A DNA stretch of 64,000 nt from Otatea glauca (Eukaryota > Streptophyta > Magnoliopsida > Poales > Poaceae), in contig CM070722.1 in NCBI GenBank assembly GCA_036346275.1, positions 58,565,524 to 58,629,523 on the forward strand, given 5' to 3'. Positions 23,261-36,000 of the stretch are shown here, piece after piece. The notes below the pieces were generated by a model that saw only the letters and a list, made by a program, of their open reading frames with translations, was not told the DNA's origin and searched no databases. Numbering within the stretch: the first letter of the stretch is position 1; the number at the start of each line of letters is the position of its first letter. Position numbers and translations under genes: made by a program.

Positions 23261-24084
23261 CAATTCTTCTTGTTTCCCTTTTGTTGCCAAAATTTTCATA
23301 ATATTTATCGAAAACTGTAAAAAAAATTTATTATGAACATGAGTATAGCCCTTAAAAAATCAAGATCAAATATTTCACGTATTCTCTTAGACGTCCGATC
23401 GGTAGTCATTTCGTACTTTTTTAAGGCTATTTTCATGTCTGGTGTGTAATGTATTTATCATTATTAAAGCCAAGTACAAAATGGATCGCAAGAGAATGCC
23501 ACATCATCAGATTCATCATCACGCTCTTCCCCATGTCTTCCGATTCCAATCCAACGAATACTCTGTTGATCGTACATCTAAAACCATTTAAATATTTCTA
23601 AGGAACAATGCAATGATAATATAAATTTCCCACACTAAATTGTAAATAGAGAATAAGACCGCAACAACGTGTGGGCTTATTTCTAGTTACTAAGCAAAAT
23701 CGTTGGACTGGCATTTTTCCAAAAGCATGTTTTTTTAACAAGTGTGACCTTTGGTGTGGCATATGATGAAATTTCCCTAGTTTTCACGCCCTTATGTGTT
23801 AAAAGTCTCTCCGATTCACAATGTTAAGGTCTAAATTACAAACTTTGCATCAAATATTCAGAATAAATTAAGTCCATAACTGCTAGGCATTTATTGATTA
23901 TAGATGGGCCAAGTGAACACTTGAACAGCGTTTGCGACAGACAGATAGAGAAGAAACTATTCAGTATGCACATGTAATAATGCTGCCGTTTTTCTGGCAA
24001 GTTCTAAAGAACATTAGGTTCTTACCAGCTTATCACTAAACCATTTTACACCCCCCACGGATGCATCATAAGCCATGTTGCTGT

Positions 24085-27000
24085 TCACTTTGTTCCTCTT
24101 GGCGTGAGGTACACATTCAATGGATCGAGCTTGTAGGTTGTAAGTTGGACGGTGTCGACCTTGTCCTCGTCGCCTTCCTTCAGCCTCCAGGCGAACTCCT
24201 GCACAAACCGTGCGATGGAGGCGCACGAGATGTTCATCGCCTGCAGGCTCCCCGCGCAGGCCCTCCTCCCCGCACCGAAGGCCATGCTCTTGTACATGTC
24301 CGCAGCCTCGAACCTCCCATCCAGGAACCTCTCCGGCTTCCACTCCTCGGGCTCGTCCCAGTCTTTCTTGTTCATGTTGCACCCGTACAGGTTGATGATT
24401 ATCTAGCAGAATCAGTAGCATTTCAGACCTCCATTGTCAACAATCAATCAACATTGCATGTTGTGTGGTGTGGTGTCATGGTTGTGCTTCCATACCTCTG
24501 TACCGGCTGGAACGTCGTAGCCAGCTAGCCTGGTGTTCTCGTGGACGAACCTTGGAGGCACTAGTGGGACAGGAGAATGGCGCCGCAGCGTCTCGTGGAA
24601 CACGGCGTTCAGGTACACCAGCCGTGGCAGGTGATCTTCAGTGACCGTCTCGTCGCCGCAAACCTCTTGGATTTCCTGGTAGAGGATATCCTGATGTGCC
24701 AACGGTGATTTGGTTAATACGTACTGCATCATGTGAAGAGCACAGAAACAGGAAAAGTTATGTTTCAGTGCTTACCTGCTTTTCTGAGTGCTTGGCAAGC
24801 TCATACATGGCCCACTCAGTCGTGACCAAAGTAGTATCTGCAGCCTCTATGACTGCCTCCCACACGAGCATTGTCAATTGATCGTCTGTCAGCGTGTTTT
24901 CTGCTAGCAAAAAGTCCAGATAGGATACCCTTGCCTGCACATAAGAGATTATGGTGTAAATATGTTAAAAGAACACAACAAATTGCATTAAAAGTATGCC
25001 CTTATGTCACCTCTCCACGTGCAATTCTCTTCTTCTGTTGCTGGATCAAGGCTCGCATCACCGCAGTTCTCCTAGCTTCTGTGGTAAGAACTCTTGTTTC
25101 AAAGCTCCTGTTTGGAACCCAGCGGAGGTATGGGAAGAAGTCCCTCCAGTCAACCTCGATTGCACACATCATCATGTCAACAACAGTGGTTTTGTAGATT
25201 TCATCCTTTGATATATCCCTCCCAAACTCCTCCACATACACCGAACTCAAATCCACACCTAAACTCTGAAATTGCAGCATACATTCTCATTTCTCAATAT
25301 TCCAAATAATAAATGGATCATATGACATTTCAAATTTTGACAGTGATACCGACAGAGATGCAGCACAATTGATAAGCAATTGATAAGCACACTGACCCCT
25401 GACATTTGTAACATTTGTAGACTTACCTGGACTAAGGACAAGCGGAATAGCTCATCCTTGAAAACTTCTCTGAAGTTCAGAGGAGCATGTGGGTCATCAG
25501 TCACCAATGTGTGAAAAGTGCTTAACATGTTATTAACCATCTTGTTTCTTGTGTCCCGAAATTGTTTCTGAAATTTGTGCAACCATGGCATTATTAGACC
25601 TTAGTTATCTGAAAGCATAACTAGTATCCAAGAAGTTGTATTAGAACTATATATATAATTTTCAAACTGTTGATACTTTTACCTGACCAGATGTACCCAA
25701 CATGCTCGTCATAACATAACGCTTCACCATCTTGTGGAAGTCACCGTAGTCGCTTGTAGCAACCATAGTTTTATCACGAGTGAGCACTGACAATGCTTTA
25801 GATAGTTTTCGAGTAGATATGGATGAGAATTTTGCAACCATTGCCTGAGAAAGACAGGATAGAATATTTGTTCTTGTTATTTTTGGTCAAATGTGAGACA
25901 TTTCTACTGCACTGTGATCATTCTTAAGTTTTGCATACCAGCCAAAAATCATTGAGAAATGAGAATAAGCATTGTGGCCATGGAAGAACTAAGAAATTTA
26001 TATGCATTCTTGTGTAAAACCATTCATTCAGACTAAATCTTAGTTTAATTTTATCCAGACAATTTTTCAAGAAAAGGGTAGTTCATGACTCGCCAAAGGC
26101 ACTGATTTAACTCCATATAAGGGAAAAAACATAGAACAAGAATAGGATCATTTCGACTAAATTTAGAATTCATCTTTTCGGAGGAAAGTAGGACTTCTGT
26201 ATCAAGATTTGAATTATGAGATTGCAATTAAAAAATAAAATTGCTAAGATAATACTAGAAGAGCATACAGGGAAAATGTGGATGTTGCATTGTTATAATC
26301 ATGGTCAGGCCACTAAGAGGCCGGATTGCCACACCCAGAAGTACAAAAAAATATTGCATAGCTGCAAATTACAAATACATTAGCAAGTCAATTAAAAATG
26401 ATGAAAAAGCCCGATTTCCTAGTTACCTCCTTGGCTACTTCCGTTGAATTGAGCACAACTACAGAAGAAGCACCAGTCCTTATAGTGTAAATTGGCCCAT
26501 AAATATCAGACCATTTTGCAAAGGTCTGATGGGGCTTCTTTTCTTTCAATTGATGCAGATTTCCAATAAGAGGTAAACCAGGAACAGCTGCGTGACATGA
26601 AAATAAAATCAAATGAGAAGATTTAGTTTTTTTTCCTTGGAGTAGAATGAAAATTTGACATATGTTGTCTGTTTGATAATTTTACTGCATACATGACAAC
26701 ACCAGAGATTCATGCAAATAACTTAACCTGGTAAAGCATCTCTCTCTCTCCTTTTCTTAGGTCGGCAAGTATCACGTCAAATATTCACCAGGTTACATGC
26801 ATATTAGTTGCATAAATAAGTTTCATCTTGCATTTTTCTAGCATACATCAGGATTATGACAACGAATTGTATCTGAGGGATGATGGAGTTACTCAAATAA
26901 ACTCAGAATATCAAAAGGAAAGAGGTGATTATTACTTGCGAACAGAACTGAAAGGATGTTCTCTGAATTTGTTGTGTGTTACTCAACAAAATTGATATCT

Positions 27001-30000
27001 GTTCATGTAATACTATGTGGCAATCAGCGCACACTTGCCCAAAATAAATTCTTTATAAAATTGAAGATCAAATAGGGGCATCACAAGGCATTTTATCAAT
27101 GACATATGTAAGTGAGAGCATTTTATCAATTAATCCATATAGATATTGCCTTGTGTAGGTTTTCTTTTTGTACCCTCATGTACATCTGTATATTCTGGAC
27201 TACTAGCCTCATAATCTATACCCTTTTATAATGCACATAAACATTCTTTTCTACGTCCACCCTAAATAGTGCATCCAACTAGAGATGGTCCAACATTCGT
27301 GCATCCAGCGAAACGTCCCCAGAAACTTACCTCCATCAAAATTAACCTCTCAGATCTTTCCTCAGCTTTACTCACCCACATCCGATAGCCATTGTTTAGT
27401 ATGTCTAATCATCCCTGTGGCCCACAACAGACCTCCCCTGACCTCCAGCATCATCAAGGAAAAGGAAATAAAGGTCTGAAATCAAGGAAAAGGAAACAAA
27501 CGTCCTGAAAAGGAAAGGATCATACATTACGTGCTGAGAGAAGGAAATCGGGAGATGGGGCAGCGCGGTATTATTTTTTCCAAATCAGGCTCTCGCGGCG
27601 ATGAATTTGCGATTGTATCGAGCCGAAAAAATTCAACGGAGAGGTGCTGGAATTTTGTTTCCCACGTCCGAAATTATCCAGCGGATGGTGGGTAATTTCA
27701 GGCACGAAAAAAATAAAAACCAAGCTCTGCCTGGCCGCTGAATAATTTCGGGCGTGTGAAAAAAATTACAGTGTTTCTCGACCGTGGAAAAAAAAATCTA
27801 ACACCTCTCCGCTGATTTTTCTGTCTCGAGGCTACAATCGCAAATTCATCGCTCGAGAGTCTGATCCAGAAAAAATTATAACGACGATACTAATATAGTA
27901 AAAATTCGAGCACGACACGGTAAATATCTGCGCCACGACTCATTGAATTTTTCCGGCTCAAGGCTACAATCGTAAATTCATCGCCGCGAGAGTCTGATTC
28001 GGAAAAAATTATAACGATGATGCCAATACAGTAAACAATTCCCGAAAAATAAAAAAATCAAGCTGTGCCTGTCCGCTTGATAATTTTGGCAAAAAAAAAA
28101 GAAATGCTCGCCGGTCGCTGAAATCTTCAAGCGTGGGAGAAAAAATGAAAAAATTCAAGCGGTGCCCGTCCACTGAATAATTCCAGGAAAATATGGAAAA
28201 ATAAACTGTGCTTGCCGACCGCTGGATCCGTAGGGAAAAAAGATAAAAAAAATTAAACGACACTCGCCGGCCGCTGGTTCCGCGAGAAAAAATTGAAAAA
28301 AAATTAAGAGACCGCTGGTTCCGTGGATAAAAAATGAAGAAAAAAATTCAGCGCTCTCCGTGCGCTGAAATAAGGCTCTATGGGGTTAGATCCATAAAAA
28401 AGTCTCGAGAAGGGTCATATTCGGAAAAAAATACGATCACGAGGCCTGGACAGTAAAAAAATTCAAATTTGGTTTCCTTGCATGCGGATCCTCCCTATTT
28501 ATTTCCTTGTTTGATTCGCTCTCCTTCCAAATATGTAGTACGTACAGTTTTGGTTAGTAAAAAATTCAAGTCTGGTTTCCTTGCATGCGGATCCTCCTTT
28601 TTTATTTTCTTGTTTGATTCGCTCTCCTTCCAAATATGTAGTACGTACAATATGATCACAAGATAAAGTTGCTGAAGGCGCTTAAAAAGGCACTCGTATC
28701 TTCACATCCTTTCTTCCTTGCGTGATCTTATGCAACAGAATCCTCTAAAAAATACAAACTGAATCCATGTCTTCCTTTCCCATGTTCCTTGCGCAGGTCA
28801 CGAGAATTCCTAACTAAAGAACGCCCAAACGCCGGGACAGAGGTGCCATACCTTCAGCCGTTCGGCGAGGCCGCAAGGCTTTTACGTGCTGCGACGGCGG
28901 CCGGCGACGGTGGCGTACATACATACACAGGCGTGCGGCGACGGCAACAGCAACCGGCGACGTTGGCGTACATACATACGCACGCGTGCGGCGACGGCGA
29001 TCGGCGACGTTGGCTCTTTCATGCCTGGACAAAGGTACATACAGAACTGTCCAAATCTAACTTGGACTCAAGTGCTTGCTAGCTCATGAACTGATTGCTT
29101 TAATGCAGGGTGCGTATGCTCGTAAGCGATGAAACCATGTATTTCAGGGATCCCATATGCCACTGCTTAGATTTACAGTTCTGCGTATGTTTTGATATTT
29201 TTGCATTATATGTATACACATTATGCAATAATCAACTAGCTATTTTTTAATGTTTTAATTTATCGCAGCCACTTTGCAATTACTGACGGTACCATAAGTT
29301 TCGTGTCAAGGTTGAAGATGAGAAGCTTGCAAAATTATTTGACGCTTGCCTGAGACTGGAATTGCGTTGTCTGAATGCCGAATGGTAAGCTTTGCTTAAT
29401 AAATTGTTTGACGCTTTATTATGTTACTATATATGTGTGCAAAAGATATAATGTCTATATTTGTAGATTATGCTGCCTTTTCATCACGGAGGACGATTCA
29501 GCATGTTATCATTCGACATGAAGGACAGGGTTATCTCCGTTATTGATCCAACACCTCTATCCGGATGGGTTCCAACGGATAAACCATCCAGTTACTATCT
29601 TGATAGAATACAAAAAATTGGTATAATATTCGATCGTGCTATGAGGATAGTAAATCCCTCATGGAACGACGATATCTATGATTGGCGTATTGTAGTTCCA
29701 AAGTCTGTTCCAAAAACAATAGACCGGTAAGTTATTTACACATGATTAGTAAATAGATAAATTTTTGTGTACTTACATGTAGCAATTAAATGTTGTGCAG
29801 GAACTTGACAGGTTATTTGGTCATGAACTTCATGCACATCTGGAATGGTCAACAATTTAATGTACGGATCTGCATGGTCGGTACTCTCTATTTTATTAAT
29901 CACTTTTTATAAGGTTGTAAAGTAGGTCTATACTGATGATGCTCTACAATGTACTTCCAGGGTTCACCTATCCTAGAAAGTGTTTCTTAATTGAAATACT

Positions 30001-33000
30001 AAAATACAAGTGGAATGAGTGCGCAGAAAACATTCTTCAAGACATAAAAACAAGTTTTAAGAGCATACGGGAAACGTTTAGCGAAAAATATTATTGAGTG
30101 TTATATCTTCATTTTTGTACTACTTGCATACGAACCTTTGTGATTATTTATTATTAAGTGTTATATTCATACTTATCTTCTCATTTAATTGATAAGCGGG
30201 TGTACTACCGTCGTAGCGTTAGCACGGGCACTAAACTAGTGAATACAAGTACAAGTAATACTCATAACATGGTATCATAACACTAGGTTTTCTTCTAGCC
30301 TCTATCTTTCTGCTGCCCCTTGGAGGAGAAATCTTCACTCAAGGGGGGGGGGGGGGGGCACCTTCTAGTTGTCCCTTAGATTTGTAGCAGCAGCAACGCA
30401 AGGCGTTGGAGTTGGAGTACTGGAGAGAATCAGATGGTGCAGCGACATCTTCATCGGCTTCATCCACGGCTCCATGCTCAACGTCGACCGGATCCGGGGT
30501 CCCAACGTCACCGCCGCCTGCGTCGGAGAGCTACCGCGCCACGGGCCCCGTGCTCCCCTCCCTGTGCGCCCTTGCTGGATCTGAAGGCGAGGGTGACGCC
30601 GCATATTGCGTCGACGCCATTCACACCCGAGCCACTACCGTCAGCGCTGGATTTGCTGTCGCTAGATCAAAGCGACGGGGAGCATGGGGAAGGCATCTCC
30701 CTCCCCAAGCTCGCCGGCGTCGGATCTGCCATCGGCCGAATTCCACCCCTCTCTGTCGCCGTTGCAGGGTCGAGGCCACCACGCCGCTGCTTGAGGCTAC
30801 CGGATCTGCGCCGAGCCATCATCGAAGAAGAGAGGAGGCCTCCCAAGCCGCTATCGGCCCTTGTCCTACGCCCCATTCTCCGTCAGATCCATCCTCTCTT
30901 CCTCCGGATCCAGCCTTCCGACTACAGCTCCATCAGCCTCATCACCAAGCCCTACCGCTCGCCATACTTCGCCGCCATGAGCTCCGCTAAGGAGGATAGC
31001 ATCCTCTGCTCCTACGATCCGAACGTCTGCCTCCCGCTCTGGCCCTCAGAGGAGGCCACACGCTTCGGCATCCTCAGCATCTGGAAGGAGGCCGACTTCA
31101 TCAAGGTCAGCGACAACGAGATTCCCTTCCTCACCTAGGGTGACGCATAGGACGAGAAGAACGTCCTCTCCCTCTGGTTCGACGGCCTCAAGTGGGAGAA
31201 AAGGGATTGATTGGATCGGGAGAGATGAAGCGCTCCAATTTGTCCACCTTGTTCCCTACTGACGCTACTGCTAGTATTTCTACTGCTACCGGGTCTTTTC
31301 CTTTTGAGTCTTCCATTGCGTCCGTCCAAGTCCATTGCTCTCTTCTTTTTGAGTTCATCCATGCTGTGCTAGTGCATCAATCTTTGTTAGTCAGCCGATT
31401 GCTTTGTTTGCCACGGTCCGTCCTTTTGGATCGAGTATGGCTTTCTCATTTTCCTTTCGCATGGCGGTAGTAGCCGCTCTTCTCTTTGAGCCGCCGCAGA
31501 TCGTATAAGTTGTTATGATGCTGCCGCTTCTCACTAAGTCACCGCCCTGAGCTTCAAAGGCCATCGCGTTTCTTCTGCACCAAATCTGTGTCGCGCTTCT
31601 AGTGCATTGCGTCACCGTCATCTTGGGCTTCGATCTGCGGTGCCATGCTTCTTTTTTATCACTCTTCGGCTTGATTTGACAGCTCTCTATTTGTGTCGAC
31701 TTCATCGTCTTCTTTGTCATGTTATCGCATTCGACTTTGCTCCAGCTTTCTCAGCCCCTATACTTTGTACTTTATGGGCTGCCGCACGACCCCGGATGGG
31801 AGATCTTTGACACATTTTTCAAGAATTGCACGCTGTGACGACAACTTCAAGACTAGGACTTTGGATTTTTCCTATTTTAGTGCCAACACTTCCAAATGCA
31901 ATGCTATTGCATATGCCTTGCATTTGAGGAGGGGTGTGTGTTAAGGCATATATTGCCTTATATAGATATTGCCTTTAATGCTTTTCTTTTGTACCATCAT
32001 GCACATCTATATATTCTGCCCTATTGGTCTCATGATGAATACAAGTGCTATTCATAACATGGTAATGTTATCCTATACTGCAAAACGTTACGATAAAATA
32101 AATGTAAGAGAATAGTTATTCAAAAGCTAGTCGCTATGCAAGAACGTTAAATGTTTCACAGTATGGGATTTCTTGTTTTCAAATCCATAATAGCTGCAAC
32201 TATGAATGGTTGATTTGTACTCTAAGGCAGCACATATACTGAAAGACTGTGCTGCAACAAAAACAGGGAACATAATAACTTATCAAAGAACTGTTTTTCA
32301 AAGTGGTTTGATGAGCACAGCTTTTGAAAACCTACTGCAATTGAAAGAGCAACCTTTGGACTGGTCATTTTCAACTGTAACTGACTGAGAACCACCACCC
32401 TTTCGGCTAAAAGTAAATAGAAGGCTACAGGCGTACACAACTGTCACTGTCACCAGTCAGGGAAGCATTCCGATTTATCGTTTATACCAGATACAAAAAT
32501 TTATTTGTTCAAATTAAATTCCAATGGCATGTTTAGGGCCTAAACATGCCTGCGACACTGCACATGGAAATCTCAAGATTGCCGACTGCTTGCATGGTTG
32601 CCAGGACGAAAAGTAAATCTCTTGAGTTGTTGCTGTCGATCGGGCAATTTTTCTCCAATGATAACAATTTGACCTGTATTACGAAGCTTATTTCTTTTAA
32701 GATCGTGAAAGATAACAACTATGAACAATTGAAGGACTTTAGTGAATCTATTCTTTTTCAATAATAACATCTCATTGCTTGTTTTTTATCATTCGTGCAT
32801 GCAGCTTTCTTTTGAGATTAGAAAGCACTTTTCCTTATGAAAGTGCACACCAGACTGCTCAGTGCTCATGCATGGGGACCAAGATGGATTTGGAATGGTT
32901 TCTGCATGACCTTTTCTTAAGCATCGAACACAAACCTTTATGTTTTTTTTGTTAAGTTTTATTATGTCTTTCTAAGTGAGTCATAATGCTAAGGCTTACG

Positions 33001-36000
33001 ATTTTATATATCCTTGTAAAATTTCACGCTACCGACACTTTGCCAAGACAATCTTTTCTTAGTTAAAGCACGGTTGTCGATGTTCCAGAATCAAGCCTCA
33101 GCATGACCCACAATTTTATAAACCAGGCCTCCGTTGGCATGTTACAGTATCTGTTGTAAAAAATCACTTCGATCTTTTTACTATGATAGAGTCTTTGAGA
33201 GAGCTCTTTTACGGTGGATTAAAATTAATATAAGCCGTTCATTCCTTTGAATATAATGGTTGAAATCAATTTAGATTTAGTTATACTACCATCTGTAATA
33301 TTTGCAGTAAAATCCAGAGAGGGGTAAAAGGGTAAAAATTTCCGTCATACTATTTGTCCTTTACGGTAAAACACGTCCTGTGATCCTAATAAATGGCGGA
33401 TGAATGGATAAGAAGCCTCTGAAGATCACTAGTTATTCGGTGAATCCAAAACTGTGAATGAATTAGAAAAAGTCTAAAATACCCCTGATAAATGGATAGG
33501 AAAAGTCTAAAATACCCTTGAGGAATAGATGATTAGATTTGATTTCTACTACCACTACTTACTACCTATGTTATCCACCGTCCACCGTAAATTTTTTCTT
33601 GAGAAACCATAATATTTTTTGTAAACAATAAAGGAAAACTATGCATCAAACAGTCGAGTAACAGCCGTCAAGCTAGTATAGTAGTATGCATGGCATGTTC
33701 TGCAACATGTATATATGCAAGATAAGCAATGGACAAAAGCAGGTTGCTGTCCTCGTTCTTAGACTATTCTCTAGCATGTTCAGAATGTCATTTAGTACAT
33801 TGAACAACAGGCTATATGAAATGAAAGAAACAAATATTTTTATGTAAAGAATCATCCTTTTCTGAGATGAAAGACCCCTCATCCTATCAAGCATGCAACT
33901 TCATAAGTTCATTCCTACGTCAATCACCTTATGATGCTTGAATAAAGGAACTTGATAATGCGAAACACTAAACGGATTTCTTCTCTCTTTATATGTTCTG
34001 AGTGAGATGTCCAAACTAATGTTGGATTCCCACAAAATAGAATGAAGAATCAACGGCAAATATCAAGATATTTTATAACCAACAGTGCCAAAAAGAAAAA
34101 AGAAAAGAAGCAGAGCAAGAACATGAACAGCTAGCACACAATCGGCCGCACATTCGCACGCATTTGATCATCAGAGTCAGTCAGATCATCGTCACCTGGG
34201 GGCGCGCTGGTGCGGTTCTTGGGCCCCGTCACGACGCCAGCGAGCGCGGCGGCCGCGGCCAGCCCGCCGATGGCAGCCGCCGCGGCTGCTCCGCCGCCCG
34301 CGGTGATCGCCGCCAGCAGAGACTCCATCTCGATCGGACCGGATTCGGCCGCGTTTGGCTGGTGCGGAGAGGGACAAGGGCCGTGGAGATGGCAGTGGCC
34401 GTGGTGGTGCGCCGTGACGCGAGGCGAGGCGAGGCGACGCGAAGGGGGAGGAGGAACACGGACCTGAACTCCGCTGGTGCCCGTCGCTCGCTCTACTCGT
34501 GCCGCCGTTCTTTTTATTATTATTTTCTTTGGGAAATCTATAAACACGAATATAATGCCCTGTCTTTTGGTTTCCTTTTCTCAGCACGTAATATATAGTC
34601 TTTTTCTTTTCTAGAACGTTTGTTTCCTTTTCCTTAATTCCAGGATATTTGTTTCCTCTTCCTTGAGGTGATACTGGAGGTGGGGGAGATCTGTTGTGGA
34701 CCATAGGGATGAGTTAGACACATTAAACAATGGCCATCGGATATGAGTGAGTAAAGCTGAGGAAAGATCTGAAAGGTTAATTTTGATGGAGGCAAGTTTC
34801 TGAGGACGTTTCGTTGGGTGCATGAAAGTTGGGCCATCTATAGTGGGGTGCATTATTTGAAGTGAACGTAGAAAAGAATGCTTAGGTGCATTATAAAAGG
34901 GTATAGAAGACATCTGGAAGTTAACTGCCTTCTTAATTTACCTTCATATTTAATTAATATTTTCTTTACCCATTATAAGTAAAATCGGGAAAAAGTCCAT
35001 AAACATCTCTGGAAATTAACTCTTTATATTTAATTATTATTTACTTTATCTGTATAAGTAAAGTTGGTGGGTAAATAAATGTACATAATTTCTCGTAGTT
35101 TTTGTCATCCTTGGCCCTTGTTTTTATCGTGTCAGACTCAGAAGTCTTATTGGAGTGATGCTAGATGTTAGGCCTAGAGAGGAGGCAAAGCGAAACAGCT
35201 GCAGCGGTGGAAACGTGGAATGCATGCATGACGGACGGACGGCACGCATTTGGATTTACATCTGCGCTAATTAACAGATTAGCTGGCTGCCGGAAGAGTT
35301 ATTCCATGAATTAATTAAATTGGATTATTTGCTTCGTCCTCTTCTTCAAAGCGTGTATCATCAGCCAACTCGTCTAGCTAAGTCGGCTATTTTAATTTTC
35401 TTCGTAGATCCATTTCACTAGCTAGCATTAAGCGTCTCATCTACGTAGAGATTTTTGGAGCGTACGTATGCAGAAGTTTGATATATATTATAGTACTCGA
35501 GAGAAACAAAAGGATGGTCAAGAGGAAAAAGGCGAGGTAAAGCAGAAACCAGAAAGAATCAATCGCCGGTGGCCTTTCTTTTATCCTGCGTGACAAAGTT
35601 CTCATTTCCCACGGAAGAGACAGACGAAAGCTTGTGATATTTCCACGAACAGTGCATCCACCACCGTCCTACTGATAGAGGTGGGTGTCGTGCAACAGTA
35701 CAGATACGTCTGACCGCGTGTTTAAATTGTAAATTGTGCCATACCGACACGGTACGGTCGGCCCAGCTTGCCTTACACGAACTCATACACGATCTATTTG
35801 CGATTCATACTGGCGTCGTGCTATACCGGTCTAAGTCTGATCCATTTGCACTATTGCGATGAGAGGAAATGAGTCAGAGACGCACGGAGCTGAGAGCCTC
35901 AGACAATAGACATAAATATTGGAGAAAAATAAATAAGTTTTATTTATTCTTGAACAGGTGCAAAGTTACTATCTCGTTACCCAGTGTAGGGTGCTCCAGT

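Larger units (their letters stand above)
27215..30239 (+). mobile_element. Non-autonomous Helitron carrying a Ulp1-like gene fragment
   Basis: It starts TCTATACCC after an A and ends 'agcacgggcactaaaCTAG' before a T: 5'-TC...CTAG-3' inserted between A and T, as Helitrons do. Joining the flanks restores the LTR sequence 'ctcat(g)a|tgaatacaag' found intact in the 3' LTR. A short imperfect hairpin (CCGT...ACGG) precedes the end. No Rep/helicase is present. The first 330 bp are repeated inverted at 34580-34907. Confidence 0.85.
27070..32059 (+). mobile_element. Short-LTR Copia-like (TRIM-like) element, LTR interrupted by a Helitron
   Basis: The 3' LTR 31939-32059 is only 121 bp (TGTTAAGGC...TATTCATAACA). 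The 5' LTR is in two parts, about 27133-27214 and 30240-30269, split by the Helitron, and is followed by PBS-like TGGTATCA (30270-30277). The interior 30270-31938 encodes no retroviral enzymes. A purine tract 'gaggagggg' precedes the 3' LTR. KO copy A has continuous intron sequence at the matching place (about 14480-14530). The left edge is degenerate, so the start is approximate. Confidence 0.75.

Noticed and set aside
30406..30990. Pro/Ser-rich frame at the start of the short-LTR element interior
   Set aside because: It matches no retroelement protein and overlaps the frame leading into the fructokinase fragment; I could not support a product.
34580..34907. A complete second Helitron containing the extra KO exon
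   Set aside because: Only the 5' end is convincing; no CTRR end with hairpin was found between 32.6 and 34.2 kb, so exon capture remains an inference and not a feature.
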